From NCBI GenBank assembly GCA_018262705.1, contig JADFDQ010000009.1, positions 1 to 64,000 of the forward strand: a DNA stretch of 64,000 bases, given 5' to 3'. Shown one piece after another: positions 18,986 through 28,580 of this stretch. Both the position numbers and the translations under genes were made by a program. The stretch is from Xanthomonas sp. (GTDB taxonomy: Bacteria; Pseudomonadota; Gammaproteobacteria; Xanthomonadales; Xanthomonadaceae). Under the pieces are notes generated by a model that was not told the DNA's origin, did no database searches, and was given only the letters and a program-made list of their open reading frames with translations. The first letter of the stretch is position 1, and each line of letters starts with the position of its first letter.

Positions 18986-19035
18986 GGTCGGCAAGGATAC
19001 AGGCGGCGTTGCGCTGCACGGGCTACGCTTGCGCC

Positions 19036-19998
19036 ATGCCCACGACCGCCGACCGCCGTCACCTGTTTCTGGATCTGCCGCCGTTGGAGGCAGGCGATGC
19101 GGCGGCCATCGAGCGTTTTCTCGATGCGATCTGGGCCGAGCGCGGCCTTGCCAAGGCGACGCTTGCGGCCTATCGAACCGATCTCGAGCAGTTGGCGCGC
19201 TGGCTGCGTCATGCGCGTAGACATCCGCTGCCGGCGGCCGGGCGCGCGGATCTGTTCGAATACCTGGCCCTGCGCGCGAGCGCCGGCTACAGCGCGCGCA
19301 GCACCGCACGCTTGCTGTCCTGCCTGCACGCTTTCTACGGACGCGTGGTGCGCGACGGCGTGCGCGACGACGACCCGGTGGCGCTGCTGACGGCACCGAA
19401 GCTGCCGCGACTGCTGCCCAAGGCGCTGTCCGAGGCGCAGGTGGCGGCACTGCTGGAAGCGCCCGACTGCAATGCGGCGGTGGGCATGCGCGACCGCACC
19501 ATGCTCGAGCTGATGTACGCGGCCGGCCTTCGCGTCAGCGAATTGGTGAATCTGCCCGCCACCGCGCTGAACTTGCGTCAGGGCGCGCTGCGGGTCACCG
19601 GCAAGGGCGGCAAGGAGCGGCTGGTGCCGCTGGGTGACGAATCGCGGTTCTGGCTGGAACGCTACCAGCGCGAGACCCGACCAAATCTACTGGCCGGGTG
19701 TCCGGATTCCGCCGGCAACGTGAGCCTGTTCGTCCAGCCCGGCGGCGGGGCGCTGAGCCGGCAGGCATTCTGGGCGCTGGTCAAGCGGCATGCGGCAGCG
19801 GCGGGCATCGATCCGGCGCGGATCAGCCCGCACGGACTGCGCCACAGTTTCGCAACGCACCTGCTCAATCACGGTGCCGACCTGCGTTCGCTGCAGATGC
19901 TGCTTGGTCACGAATCGCTGTCGACCACCCAGATCTACACCTTCATTGCCCGCGATCGTCTGCGCAACCTGCACGCTCTGCACCATCCGCGAGCGTGA
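19036..19998 (+). CDS. xerD: tyrosine site-specific recombinase XerD
   Basis: XerD acts with XerC at dif to resolve chromosome dimers at the division septum. The 320-residue protein has an N-terminal SAM-like core-binding domain (about 20-120) and a catalytic domain with all six active residues visible. These are R166 (GLRVSEL), K190 (TGKGGKERLVP), H266 and R269 (HGLRHSF), H292 (LGHESLST) and Y301. The start at 19036 removes 26 residues that would overlap the RDD promoter region. XerC also has this pattern; XerD is chosen because the dsbC neighbour is the usual context of xerD. Confidence 0.93.
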   Translation: MPTTADRRHLFLDLPPLEAGDAAAIERFLDAIWAERGLAKATLAAYRTDLEQLARWLRHARRHPLPAAGRADLFEYLALRASAGYSARSTARLLSCLHAFYGRVVRDGVRDDDPVALLTAPKLPRLLPKALSEAQVAALLEAPDCNAAVGMRDRTMLELMYAAGLRVSELVNLPATALNLRQGALRVTGKGGKERLVPLGDESRFWLERYQRETRPNLLAGCPDSAGNVSLFVQPGGGALSRQAFWALVKRHAAAAGIDPARISPHGLRHSFATHLLNHGADLRSLQMLLGHESLSTTQIYTFIARDRLRNLHALHHPRA

Positions 19999-20023
19999 TC
20001 GCGCGAACACGATCGCCATCACG

Positions 20024-20042
20024 CACGTTCAGCATGAACGTG
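20024..20042. repeat. perfect palindrome between xerD and dsbC
   Basis: CACGTTCA-gca-TGAACGTG lies 25 bases after the xerD stop and about 60 bases before the dsbC-like start. With a three-base loop and no T-run it is a weak terminator candidate. The position also suits an operator. Confidence 0.45.
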
Positions 20043-20104
20043 TGAAAATGCCGAGCCTTGGCCGCCGCTTTTTGTTGGATGGCCTGACCTTCGGTGGAAT
20101 CGCG

Positions 20105-20923
20105 ATGAAGCAACTCGTCCTGTCCGTTCTGATCCTGCTTGGCGCCAGCCTGTCGGCCTGCGCGCAACCGGCTGCGGCGCCGGCAGCGGGAACCCGTCCC
20201 GCACCGGAAGCGGCGCAAGCCGCGGGCGAGCCTGCGTACGCGCCTGGAACGCCCGAACAGCGGGTGCGCGAGGCGCTGCGGACGCTGGATCCACGGATCA
20301 CCGTCGAGCACATCGGCCCGGCACCGATTTCCGGTTTCCGCGAGGTCATTGCGGCCGGGCAGGCGGTCTATGTCAGCGATGACGGCAAGTACATGTTCTC
20401 GGGTGGGCTGCTGGATCTGCCGCGGCGCACCAGCCTGAGCGAAGCGGCGATGGCCGGCGTGCGCAAGTCGATTCTAGCCACGCTGCCGGAATCGGATCGG
20501 ATCGTGTTTGCGCCGAACGGCCCGGCCCGCCACACCGTGGTGGTGCTGACCGACATCGAGTGCGGGTTCTGCCGCAAGTTCCATTCCGACATCGCCAAGT
20601 ACACCGCGCTCGGCATCCGGGTCGAGTACCTTGCTTTTCCGCGTGCCGGCCTGGGCAGCGACGACTACCGCAAGATGGTGGCGGTCTGGTGCGCGCCCAA
20701 CCGCCGGAAGGCGTTGACCGACGCCAAGAACGATCGCCCGGTGCCGAATACCGCCTGCGCGCGTACGCCGGTGGACATGCAGTACCGCGCCGGCCAGCGG
20801 ATGGGACTGGAAGGCACGCCGATGATCCTGACCGCCGACGGCAAGCTGCTGGGCGGCTATTTGCCGCCGGATCAGCTGCTGCGCCGCCTGGATGCCCTGC
20901 AGGCCGGGACGACTTCCGGTTGA
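20105..20923 (+). CDS. DsbC-type thiol:disulfide interchange lipoprotein
   Basis: DsbC-type isomerases repair wrong disulfides in the periplasm. The 272-residue protein has a signal with a lipobox-like end (GASLSAC, Cys19), so it may be a lipoprotein, which classical DsbC is not. Residues about 45-130 form the DsbC dimerisation domain ([34 protein letters not shown]). The thioredoxin-like domain has the active site C153-G-F-C156 and the cis-proline loop EGTPMIL. The ATG at 20105 is preceded by GGTGGA. Position after xerD matches dsbC of other gammaproteobacteria. Confidence 0.88.
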   Translation: MKQLVLSVLILLGASLSACAQPAAAPAAGTRPAPEAAQAAGEPAYAPGTPEQRVREALRTLDPRITVEHIGPAPISGFREVIAAGQAVYVSDDGKYMFSGGLLDLPRRTSLSEAAMAGVRKSILATLPESDRIVFAPNGPARHTVVVLTDIECGFCRKFHSDIAKYTALGIRVEYLAFPRAGLGSDDYRKMVAVWCAPNRRKALTDAKNDRPVPNTACARTPVDMQYRAGQRMGLEGTPMILTADGKLLGGYLPPDQLLRRLDALQAGTTSG

Positions 20924-20990
20924 TTGCCGGGTGCGGGCGTTGCTGTCGCGGCTCGGCTACAATCATGCGCCGCCCCAAGCCAAGTTGGAC

Positions 20991-23900
20991 ATGATTGCCC
21001 TCGAGGGCGCGCCTGCTCTGTCGCCGTTCCGTCGCGACCGCCTGCAAGCCCGCCTGCAGACCCTCGTTCCCGCGCTGCAGATCGTCGGCAGTTGGCATGG
21101 GTACTGGATCGAACCCGAACCTGGCCGTGCGCCGGATGTGGCGGCGCTGTGCCGCATCCTGCAGGCTGCGGTTGAGTTGGCGGCGCCGGCCGAGGGCGCC
21201 ATGACCCGCTTCGTCGTGCCTCGCCTCGGCACGCTCTCGCCCTGGGCCAGCAAGTCCACCGATCTGCTGCGAGGCGCCGGCTTGCCGGTGCGCCGGGTCG
21301 AGCGCGGGATGCGGATCGACCTGACCGGCTGGCCGCAGGATCCGGCGGTGCAGGCGGCGCTGGCAAAACTGCTGCACGACCCGATGACGCAGTCGCTGCT
21401 GGCGACGCGCGCAGACGGATCGGCCCTGTTCGGCGCGCTGCCGGCCGGCGCTGTCGAAGTGATCCCGCTGGCGAAGCTGGAAGTCGCCAATGCGCGGCTC
21501 GGGCTGGCGCTGGCGGAGGATGAAATCGCCTATCTGCGCGAACGCTACGGCGAGCTTGGGCGCGATCCGCACGACGTCGAACTGATGATGTTCGCGCAGG
21601 CCAATTCCGAGCACTGCCGGCACAAGATCTTCAACGCCAGTTGGACCCTCGACGGCCAGCCGCAGTCAACCTCGCTGTTCAAGATGATCAAGCACACCCA
21701 AGCCGCCACGCCGCAGCACGTGCTGTCGGCTTACAGCGACAATGCGGCGGTGGTGGAAGGCTATGCGGCGTCGCGCTGGCGGCCCGACCCGCACAGCCGG
21801 CAATACCGCGGCGAACCGGTCGCCGAATCGGCGTTCTGCATCAAGGTCGAAACCCATAACCATCCCACTGCAATCGCGCCGTTCCCCGGCGCGTCCACCG
21901 GCGCCGGCGGCGAAATCCGCGACGAGGGCGCCACCGGCCGCGGCGGCCGACCGAAGGCCGGGCTGTGCGGGTTCTCGGTGTCGCATCTGCGCATACCGAC
22001 GCTGGGGCAGCCGTGGGAAGGCGAGCGCAGCCTCAATCCGCGCATGGCCAGCGCGTTTGAAATCATGCGCGACGGCCCCCTGGGCGCCGCCGCGTTCAAC
22101 AACGAATTCGGCCGGCCCAACCTGGCCGGCTATTTCCGCAGCTTCGAATTGCGCGAGGCGGACGGGCTGACCCGCGGCTACGACAAACCCATCATGCTGG
22201 CCGGCGGTCTGGGCGCAATGGATCGCATCCAGGTGGAAAAGCTGCGGCTGTCGTCCGGCGATGCGGTGATCGTGCTCGGCGGCCCGGCGATGCTGATTGG
22301 TCTGGGCGGCGGCGCGGCGTCGTCGGTGGCCTCCGGCGATTCTGCCGAGGACCTTGATTTTGCCTCGGTGCAGCGCGACAACCCGGAAATGGAACGGCGT
22401 GCGCAGGAAGTCATCGACTGCTGCGTGGCGCTGGGCGCGGACAATCCGATTCTGTCGATCCACGACGTCGGCGCGGGCGGGCTGTCGAACGCCATTCCGG
22501 AACTGCTGCACGACTCCGGCGTGGGCGGCGTGATCGACCTTGGCAAGGTGCCGACCGACGATCCCTCGCTGTCGCCGATGCAGCTGTGGTGCAACGAATC
22601 TCAGGAGCGCTATGTGCTCGGCGTTGCGCCCTCGCGCCTGGCCGAGTTCGAAGCATTGTGCCGGCGCGAGCGCTGCCCGTTTGCGGTGGTGGGCGTGGCG
22701 ACGGCGGAAGAACATTTGCGCGTGGGCTATGGCGGTCAGCCGCCGGCCATCGACTTCCCCATGGACGTGCTGTTCGGCAAGCCGCCGAAGATGCACCGCG
22801 ACGCCGTGACTCCGCCGCGGCCGCGCTGGCCGCAGCTCGAAACCGACGCGCTGGAGCTGCGCGAGGCCGGATTGCGGGTGCTGGCGCACCCTTCGGTGGC
22901 GGCGAAGTCGTTCCTGATCACGATCGGCGACCGTGCGGTCGGCGGCCTGACCGCGCGCGATCAGATGGTCGGGCCGTGGCAGGTGCCGGTGGCCGATTGC
23001 GCGATCACCTATTCCGGTTTCGACGGTCTGGCCGGCGAAGCGATGGCGATCGGCGAGCGCACGCCGCTGGCGCTGCTGGATGCCGCCGCGTCGGCGCGGA
23101 TGGCGGTCGGCGAGGCGATCACCAATCTGATGGCGGCGCCGCTGGAGGCGCTCGACCGGATCAAGCTGTCGGCCAACTGGATGGCCGCCGCCGGCCATGC
23201 CGGCGAGGATGCGCGGCTGTTCGACGCGGTCAGGGCGGTGGGCATGGAACTGTGCCCGGCGCTGGAACTGGGCATACCGGTCGGCAAGGATTCGCTGTCG
23301 ATGCAGGCGGTGTGGCAGGAGAGCGGGAACCGGGAACCGGGGACCGGGGACCAGAGACGGGAAGAAGATCAGACAGCCCGAACGCTGTCTTCGAAGCTGG
23401 AGCAAGGCGATGGGGAAGCTCTTCCCCGGTCCCCGGTTCCTGGTTCCCTGTCCCCTGTCAGCAAAACCGTCTCCCCCGTTTCCCTCATCGTGACCGCGTT
23501 CGCGCCGGTGCTTGACGTGCGCGGCCAGCTCACGCCGCTGCTGCAACGCGAGGTGCCGTCCGAGCTGTGGCTGATCGGGCTCGGCGGCGGGCGTCAGCGC
23601 ATGGGCGGTTCGATCCTCGCCCAGTGTTTTCCGGACGCCAACGGCGCGGCCGCGCTGCCGGCGTTCGGCGGGGCGGCACCGGATCTCGACGATCCGCAGC
23701 GCCTGCGCGCGCTGTTCGACCTGATCCGCGCGGCGCGTTCCGAAGGGCTGCTGCTGGCCTACCACGACCGTTCCGACGGTGGCGTGTTTGCCAGCCTGTG
23801 TGAAATGGCGTTCGCCTCCCATCTCGGCCTCGATATCCAGCTCGACGGCTGGGGCGAGGGCCGCACCGGCGATCCGCTGCGGGTGCTGTTCAACGAAGAA

Positions 23901-25007
23901 TTGGGCGCGGTGGTGCAGGTGCCGGTCGAGGCGCGCGCCGATTTTGCCGACCTGGTGTCGCAGCACGGGCTGATCGAATGCGCGCAGCGGATCGCGGTGT
24001 CGACCACGGCGCCGATGGTTCGCGTCAGCGATGGCGACGAACTGCTGGCGCAGTGGCGCTGGGACGAATTGTTCGACGCCTGGTGGTCGGTGTCGCATGC
24101 CATGCAGAAACTGCGTGACAACCCCGACTGCGCCGATGCCGAACGCGTGGCTGCGCGGCGGTTCGATGCGCCGGGTCTTGTGCCGAAACTCGGTTTCGAT
24201 CCGCACGAAGACATCGCGGCGCCGTTCATCGCCAGCGGCGCGCGGCCGAAGGTCGCTATCCTGCGCGAACAGGGCGTCAACAGCCAGATCGAAACCGCCT
24301 ACGCCTTCCATCGCGCCGGCTTTGACAGTTTCGACGTGCACATGAGCGACCTGATCGCCGGTCGATTCGATCTGGTCGATTTCCACGGTCTGGCGGCCTG
24401 CGGCGGCTTCAGCTATGGCGACGTGCTGGGCGCCGGACGCGGCTGGGCGATCTCCATCCTCGAGCGCTCTGCGCTGCGCGAGATGTTCACCGCGTTCTTC
24501 GCGCGCGAATCGACCTTCGCGCTGGGCATCTGCAATGGCTGCCAGATGCTGGCGCAATTGCGCGGCATCATCCCCGGCGCGGAGCACTGGCCGAGCTTCC
24601 AGCGCAACGCCAGCGAGCAGTTCGAAGCGCGGCTGGTGCAGCTGGAAGTGCAGGCATCGCCGTCAATCTTCCTGCGCGGCATGGAAGGCTCACGCCTGCC
24701 GGTGGCCTCGGCCCACGGCGAAGGCCGGGCGGTGTTCGCCGCTGCCGGCGATCGCGGCGCGGTGAATGTGTCGCTGCGCTTTGCGTACGGAAGCGCGGTT
24801 GCCGATGCCGGTCAATTTCCCGCCAATCCGAACGGGTCTCCGGACGGCATCGCCGGCGTGAGCAGTCGCGACGGCCGCGCCATGGTGCTGATGCCGCATC
24901 CCGAACGCACCCTGCGCAGCGGCAATTTCAGCTGGGCGCCGGCGGACTGGCCGGAGGAGTCGCCGTGGCTGCGGATGTTCCGCAACGCCCGGGTCTGGCT
25001 TGGTTGA
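20991..25007 (+). CDS. purL: phosphoribosylformylglycinamidine synthase PurL, carrying an in-frame repeat insertion
   Basis: PurL converts FGAR, glutamine and ATP to FGAM in purine synthesis. The 1338-residue protein has the large form's PurS-like N-terminus, the ATPase domain ([20 protein letters not shown], about residue 285) and a second, structural half. The C-terminal glutaminase has nucleophile Cys1181 in GICNGCQM and ends near [11 protein letters not shown]. Start [14 protein letters not shown] is chosen by family; its ribosome site is weak. Residues about 778-824 do not belong to the family and are encoded by a palindromic repeat. They sit between [14 protein letters not shown] and [14 protein letters not shown], which adjoin in relatives. 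No stop or frameshift results, so the enzyme is probably active. Confidence 0.95.
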   Translation: MIALEGAPALSPFRRDRLQARLQTLVPALQIVGSWHGYWIEPEPGRAPDVAALCRILQAAVELAAPAEGAMTRFVVPRLGTLSPWASKSTDLLRGAGLPVRRVERGMRIDLTGWPQDPAVQAALAKLLHDPMTQSLLATRADGSALFGALPAGAVEVIPLAKLEVANARLGLALAEDEIAYLRERYGELGRDPHDVELMMFAQANSEHCRHKIFNASWTLDGQPQSTSLFKMIKHTQAATPQHVLSAYSDNAAVVEGYAASRWRPDPHSRQYRGEPVAESAFCIKVETHNHPTAIAPFPGASTGAGGEIRDEGATGRGGRPKAGLCGFSVSHLRIPTLGQPWEGERSLNPRMASAFEIMRDGPLGAAAFNNEFGRPNLAGYFRSFELREADGLTRGYDKPIMLAGGLGAMDRIQVEKLRLSSGDAVIVLGGPAMLIGLGGGAASSVASGDSAEDLDFASVQRDNPEMERRAQEVIDCCVALGADNPILSIHDVGAGGLSNAIPELLHDSGVGGVIDLGKVPTDDPSLSPMQLWCNESQERYVLGVAPSRLAEFEALCRRERCPFAVVGVATAEEHLRVGYGGQPPAIDFPMDVLFGKPPKMHRDAVTPPRPRWPQLETDALELREAGLRVLAHPSVAAKSFLITIGDRAVGGLTARDQMVGPWQVPVADCAITYSGFDGLAGEAMAIGERTPLALLDAAASARMAVGEAITNLMAAPLEALDRIKLSANWMAAAGHAGEDARLFDAVRAVGMELCPALELGIPVGKDSLSMQAVWQESGNREPGTGDQRREEDQTARTLSSKLEQGDGEALPRSPVPGSLSPVSKTVSPVSLIVTAFAPVLDVRGQLTPLLQREVPSELWLIGLGGGRQRMGGSILAQCFPDANGAAALPAFGGAAPDLDDPQRLRALFDLIRAARSEGLLLAYHDRSDGGVFASLCEMAFASHLGLDIQLDGWGEGRTGDPLRVLFNEELGAVVQVPVEARADFADLVSQHGLIECAQRIAVSTTAPMVRVSDGDELLAQWRWDELFDAWWSVSHAMQKLRDNPDCADAERVAARRFDAPGLVPKLGFDPHEDIAAPFIASGARPKVAILREQGVNSQIETAYAFHRAGFDSFDVHMSDLIAGRFDLVDFHGLAACGGFSYGDVLGAGRGWAISILERSALREMFTAFFARESTFALGICNGCQMLAQLRGIIPGAEHWPSFQRNASEQFEARLVQLEVQASPSIFLRGMEGSRLPVASAHGEGRAVFAAAGDRGAVNVSLRFAYGSAVADAGQFPANPNGSPDGIAGVSSRDGRAMVLMPHPERTLRSGNFSWAPADWPEESPWLRMFRNARVWLG
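23325..23448. repeat. palindromic repeat element inside purL, in frame
   Basis: Two 26-base arms (23325-23350 and 23423-23448) are inverted copies with one mismatch, built of GGGAACC and GGGGACC units. The 72 bases between them include a smaller inverted pair GGGGAAG / CTTCCCC. The arms resemble the CCGGTTCCCGGTTT-type repeat at 41904-41967 and, more distantly, the GGGGACA repeats at 55831. The element is read through in frame and gives a Gly/Arg/Glu/Pro-rich segment in PurL. Confidence 0.92.
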
Positions 25008-25098
25008 ACCGGACAACGGGCGCGAACGGACGCCGATATCGGTTCCGATGGCGCGGCATGCCTGCTAAAGTCAGCGACGGATGTCTGGAGGGGCGTGC

Positions 25099-26817
25099 GT
25101 GAACGCTGTGGCAGAAGAAGCGGTACAGATCCCGGACAGTCCCGTCGAGCGCATCGTCGCGCAGCTGCTCAAGTACGGACGGCTGAAAGAGGCGGATCTG
25201 GCCAGCGCACGGCGCCTGCAAGAGCAGGACGGCGGCGATCTGCTGATCCTGCTGGCGCGGCTGGGGTTGGTGTCCGAGCGCGACCACGCGGTCGCCTGTT
25301 CCTCGGAATACGGTCTGGAGCTGCGCAACACCAAGGACCTGCCCGATCTTCCGCCTGAGGATGTGGCGCTGGGCCTGAAGTTCATGAAGCAGTTCCATGT
25401 CGTGCCGATCGGCGTGGACGAACGGGGCGCCGACATCCTGCTGGCCGATCCGCAGGATTCCTACATCCTCGAGGCCGTGGGGCTGGCGCTGGGACGCGAG
25501 CTGCGACCGGCGGTCGGCCCGCGCTCGGAAATCGACGAGCTGATCGAGCGCTGGCACGGCCAGGGCCGCAGCGCGATGGACAGCATCATCGAGGGCACCG
25601 AAGGCGGCGACGAAGCCCTTGATGACGTCGAACGCCTGCGCGATCTGGCCTCGGAAGCGCCGGTGATCCGACTGGTGAACCTGATCGTGCAGCGTGCGGT
25701 CGAACTGCGCGCTTCCGACATCCACATCGAGCCGTTCGAAAATCGGCTGAAGGTGCGCTACCGCATTGACGGCGTGCTGGAAGAGGGCGAAAGCCCGCCG
25801 GCCAACCTGACCGCCGCAATCATCAGCCGTGTCAAGATCATGGCCAAGCTCAATATCGCCGAACGTCGGTTGCCGCAGGATGGGCGGATCGTTGCGCGGG
25901 TGCAGGGCAAGGAGCTCGACCTGCGCGTGAGCACGGTGCCGACCGCGCACGGCGAATCGGTGGTGATGCGCCTGCTCGACCGCGAAACCGTGGTGCTCAA
26001 TTTCGACAAGCTCGGCTTCAGCGACCACTTCATGTGGCGCTTCAACAAGGTGCTGGAGCAGCCGCACGGCATCATCCTGGTGACCGGCCCGACCGGCTCG
26101 GGCAAGACCACCACGCTCTATACCGCGCTCTCCAGGCTCAACACGCCGGGCGTTAAGATCATCACCGTCGAAGACCCGATCGAATACCAGGTCGAGGGCA
26201 TCAACCAGATCCAGGCCAAACCGTCGATCGGGTTGGACTTCAACAACGCGCTGCGCGCGATCGTCCGCCAGGATCCGGACATCATCATGATCGGCGAAAT
26301 GCGCGATCTGGAAACCGCGCGGATCGCAATCCAGTCGGCGCTGACCGGCCACCTCGTGCTGTCCACGCTGCACACCAACAACGCCGCCGGCGGCATCACC
26401 CGCATGCTCGACATGGGCGTGGAGGATTACCTGCTCACCTCGACCGTGAACGGCATCCTTGCCCAGCGTCTGGTGCGGCGGCTGGAGCCGGTGCACGCCG
26501 AGCGCTACCTCGCCACGCCCGAGGAAATCCAGAAGTTCGGCCTGCGCAAGTTCCATCCGGACGGCGAGATCTATCTGTATCGGCCGCGGCCTTCGGAGCT
26601 GTCGCCGACCGGCTATCTCGGCCGCACCACCATCATGGAACTGCTGCTGATGGACGACGAAATCCGGCGCGCGGTGATGCGCCACGCCGGCATGGAGGAA
26701 ATCGAGCGTCTGGCGCGGCGCGGCGGCATGCACACCATGTACGACGTCGGCATCGCCAAGGCGCTGCGCGGCGAAACCACGATCGAGGAAGTGCTGCGCG
26801 TGACCGAGGGCAACTGA
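25099..26817 (+). CDS. gspE: type II secretion ATPase GspE (XpsE)
   Basis: GspE is the cytoplasmic hexameric ATPase that drives pseudopilus assembly. The 572-residue protein has an N-terminal domain that docks to GspL, then RASDIHIEPFENRLKVRYRID, Walker A GPTGSGKT (about 330-337), the Asp box TVEDPIEY, Walker B IIMIGEMRD and the His box LSTLHTNNA. The GTG at 25099 is chosen because GGAGG lies seven bases before it; an in-frame ATG at 25081 would add six residues. The tetracysteine zinc motif that normally follows LVRRL is absent, with LEPVH and SELSPTGY in its place. Confidence 0.95.
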   Translation: MNAVAEEAVQIPDSPVERIVAQLLKYGRLKEADLASARRLQEQDGGDLLILLARLGLVSERDHAVACSSEYGLELRNTKDLPDLPPEDVALGLKFMKQFHVVPIGVDERGADILLADPQDSYILEAVGLALGRELRPAVGPRSEIDELIERWHGQGRSAMDSIIEGTEGGDEALDDVERLRDLASEAPVIRLVNLIVQRAVELRASDIHIEPFENRLKVRYRIDGVLEEGESPPANLTAAIISRVKIMAKLNIAERRLPQDGRIVARVQGKELDLRVSTVPTAHGESVVMRLLDRETVVLNFDKLGFSDHFMWRFNKVLEQPHGIILVTGPTGSGKTTTLYTALSRLNTPGVKIITVEDPIEYQVEGINQIQAKPSIGLDFNNALRAIVRQDPDIIMIGEMRDLETARIAIQSALTGHLVLSTLHTNNAAGGITRMLDMGVEDYLLTSTVNGILAQRLVRRLEPVHAERYLATPEEIQKFGLRKFHPDGEIYLYRPRPSELSPTGYLGRTTIMELLLMDDEIRRAVMRHAGMEEIERLARRGGMHTMYDVGIAKALRGETTIEEVLRVTEGN

Positions 26818-26821
26818 GCCG

Positions 26822-28039
26822 ATGGCGCTGTACCGCTACAAGGCGCTGAACGCGCGCGGCGAAACGCTGACCGGGCAGATGGAAGCCGCCAGCGACGTTG
26901 AGGTCGCGGCGCGGCTGCAGGAACAGGGCCATCTTCCGATGGAGGCTCGCCTCGCGTCCGAAGCTGGCGCTGAGTTCGCCTGGCAGACCTTGTTCAAACC
27001 CAAGCCGTTTGCCGGTGCGCGGCTGGTGCAGTTCACCCAGCAGCTGGCGACTCTGCTCGGCGCCGGACAGCCGCTGGATCGCGCGCTGAGCATCCTTCTG
27101 GAGCAGCCGGAAGACGAGGCTGCGAAACAGGTGCTGGGCGACATTCGCGACACCGTGCGCGGCGGCGCTTCGCTGTCTTCCGCACTGGAGCGTCACCACA
27201 ACGTGTTCGGACGGCTGTACGTGAACATGGTGCGCGCCGGCGAGGCCGGCGGCAGCCTGCAGGACACGCTGCAGCGGCTGGCCGACTACCTCGAACGCAC
27301 GCGCACGCTGCGGGTGAAGGTGACCAATGCGCTGGTGTATCCGGTGATCCTGCTGGTGATGGTCGGGCTGTCGCTGCTGTTCCTGCTCGGCTACGTGGTG
27401 CCGCAGTTCTCGGCGATGTACGACAGCCTCGGCGCCGACCTGCCGTGGTTTTCGAAGCTGATCCTCGGGATCGGCAATTTCGTGCGCAACTGGTGGATCG
27501 TGGTACTCGCGGTGCCGCTACTGGCTGCGCTGTGGCTGGATCGAAAGCGCCGCGATCCGGCGTTCATGCTGCGCGTCGATACCTGGCTGCTGGCGAACAG
27601 GATCGCCGGCCCGCTGGTGGCCAAGCTCGACACCGCGCGGCTGGCGCGCACGCTCGGCACCCTGCTGCGCAACGGGGTGCCGATGCTGGCGGCGCTGGGA
27701 ATTGCCCGCAACGTGCTCGACAACCGGGTGCTGGCGGCCGACGTCGAGGCCGCGGCCGAGGACGTGCGCAACGGCGGGGGGCTGTCGTCTGCGCTGGCAA
27801 AGAGCAAGCGTTTCCCGCGGCTGGCGCTGCAGATGATCCAGGTGGGCGAAGAATCCGGCGTACTCGACGCGATGCTGCTCAAGACCGCCGACACCTTCGA
27901 ACAGGACACCCAGGTGGCGATGGATCGCCTGTTGGCGGCGCTGGTTCCGGCGCTGACGCTGTTCCTTGCCGTGGTGGTGGGCGTGGTCATCATGTCGGTG
28001 CTGGCGCCGATATATGACTTGACCAATGTGGTGGGGTAG
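26822..28039 (+). CDS. gspF: type II secretion inner-membrane platform protein GspF (XpsF)
   Basis: GspF is the polytopic core of the assembly platform and contacts GspE and GspL. The 405 residues contain two T2SSF domains. The first (about 70-190) has FTQQLATLLGAGQPLDRAL and GEAGGSLQDTLQRLADYLE. The second (about 272-395) has TARLARTLGTLLRNGVPMLAAL and GEESGVLDAMLLKTAD. Three membrane helices lie near 168-190, 220-240 and 375-397. It starts four bases after the gspE stop. A repeat begins at its last codons. Confidence 0.95.
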   Translation: MALYRYKALNARGETLTGQMEAASDVEVAARLQEQGHLPMEARLASEAGAEFAWQTLFKPKPFAGARLVQFTQQLATLLGAGQPLDRALSILLEQPEDEAAKQVLGDIRDTVRGGASLSSALERHHNVFGRLYVNMVRAGEAGGSLQDTLQRLADYLERTRTLRVKVTNALVYPVILLVMVGLSLLFLLGYVVPQFSAMYDSLGADLPWFSKLILGIGNFVRNWWIVVLAVPLLAALWLDRKRRDPAFMLRVDTWLLANRIAGPLVAKLDTARLARTLGTLLRNGVPMLAALGIARNVLDNRVLAADVEAAAEDVRNGGGLSSALAKSKRFPRLALQMIQVGEESGVLDAMLLKTADTFEQDTQVAMDRLLAALVPALTLFLAVVVGVVIMSVLAPIYDLTNVVG

Positions 28040-28112
28040 GGAGCAGGGGGCAGGGGCCAGAGGTCAGGGAAGAGCAAGAGCCGAAGAGACAAGAGCCGAA
28101 GAGCAAGAGTTA
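28034..28112. repeat. purine-rich repeat between gspF and gspG
   Basis: The gap holds GGGGTAGGGAGCAGGGGGCA followed by tandem copies of CAAGAGCCGAAGAG (28075-28088 and 28090-28103, period 15) and a third partial copy. The gspF stop codon lies in its first bases. The strand is nearly all purine. It resembles the GGGGACAGGGGACA repeat after rsmI at 55831. Confidence 0.75.
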
Positions 28113-28148
28113 GAGATCGAAACATTCATCGCCATTGACGAGACAACG

Positions 28149-28580
28149 ATGCGCAACCGACACAAGTTCCGTTCCGTTCCCAGGGCCGCGCAGCGCGGCT
28201 TTACCCTGATCGAAATCATCGTCGTGGTGGTGCTGATCGGCGGCATCGTGGCGTTTGCCGCGTCGCGCATCCTCGGCGGCGGCGACCGCGCCAAGGTCAA
28301 GCTGACGCAGGCGCAGATCCAGACCTTGGCCGACAAGGTCCAGGAGTACCAGCAGGACACGGGAACCCTGCCGCCGACCCTGGGGGCGCTGGTTGCCAAC
28401 CCCGGCGATGTCCTGGGTTGGCTGGGGCCCTATACCAAACAGTCCGACCTCAACGACCCTTGGCAGCATCCGCTGGGATACCGGGTGCCCGGGGATGGCC
28501 GCCCGTTCGATCTGATCAGCTACGGCGCCGACGGCAAGCCTGGCGGCGACAGCGTGAACGCCGACATCAAGTTCGAATAG
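28149..28580 (+). CDS. gspG: type II secretion major pseudopilin GspG (XpsG)
   Basis: GspG is the main subunit of the pseudopilus. From the ATG at 28149 it has 143 residues with a 17-residue leader cut by prepilin peptidase before Phe18 (RG/FTLIEIIVVVVLIGG), Glu at +5, and a single hydrophobic helix. The C-terminal part keeps the GspG signature (LTQAQIQTLADKVQEYQQD, NDPWQHPLGYRVPG, ISYGADGKPGG), including Asp residues that bind calcium in relatives. The ribosome site is weak. The upstream in-frame extension runs through the repeat and is not used. Confidence 0.95.
   Translation: MRNRHKFRSVPRAAQRGFTLIEIIVVVVLIGGIVAFAASRILGGGDRAKVKLTQAQIQTLADKVQEYQQDTGTLPPTLGALVANPGDVLGWLGPYTKQSDLNDPWQHPLGYRVPGDGRPFDLISYGADGKPGGDSVNADIKFE

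Noticed and set aside
17274-19019. Open frame spanning the opposite strand of lptG and the RDD gene
   Set aside because: Crosses two well-supported genes in other frames and shows no recognisable domain.
21666-24587. Very long open frame antisense to purL
   Set aside because: Antisense shadow of a high-G+C gene with low-complexity composition; no ribosome site or family motif.
28075-28112. Short CRISPR-like tandem repeats
   Set aside because: Two and a half copies with period 15 and no spacers; no cas genes in the window.
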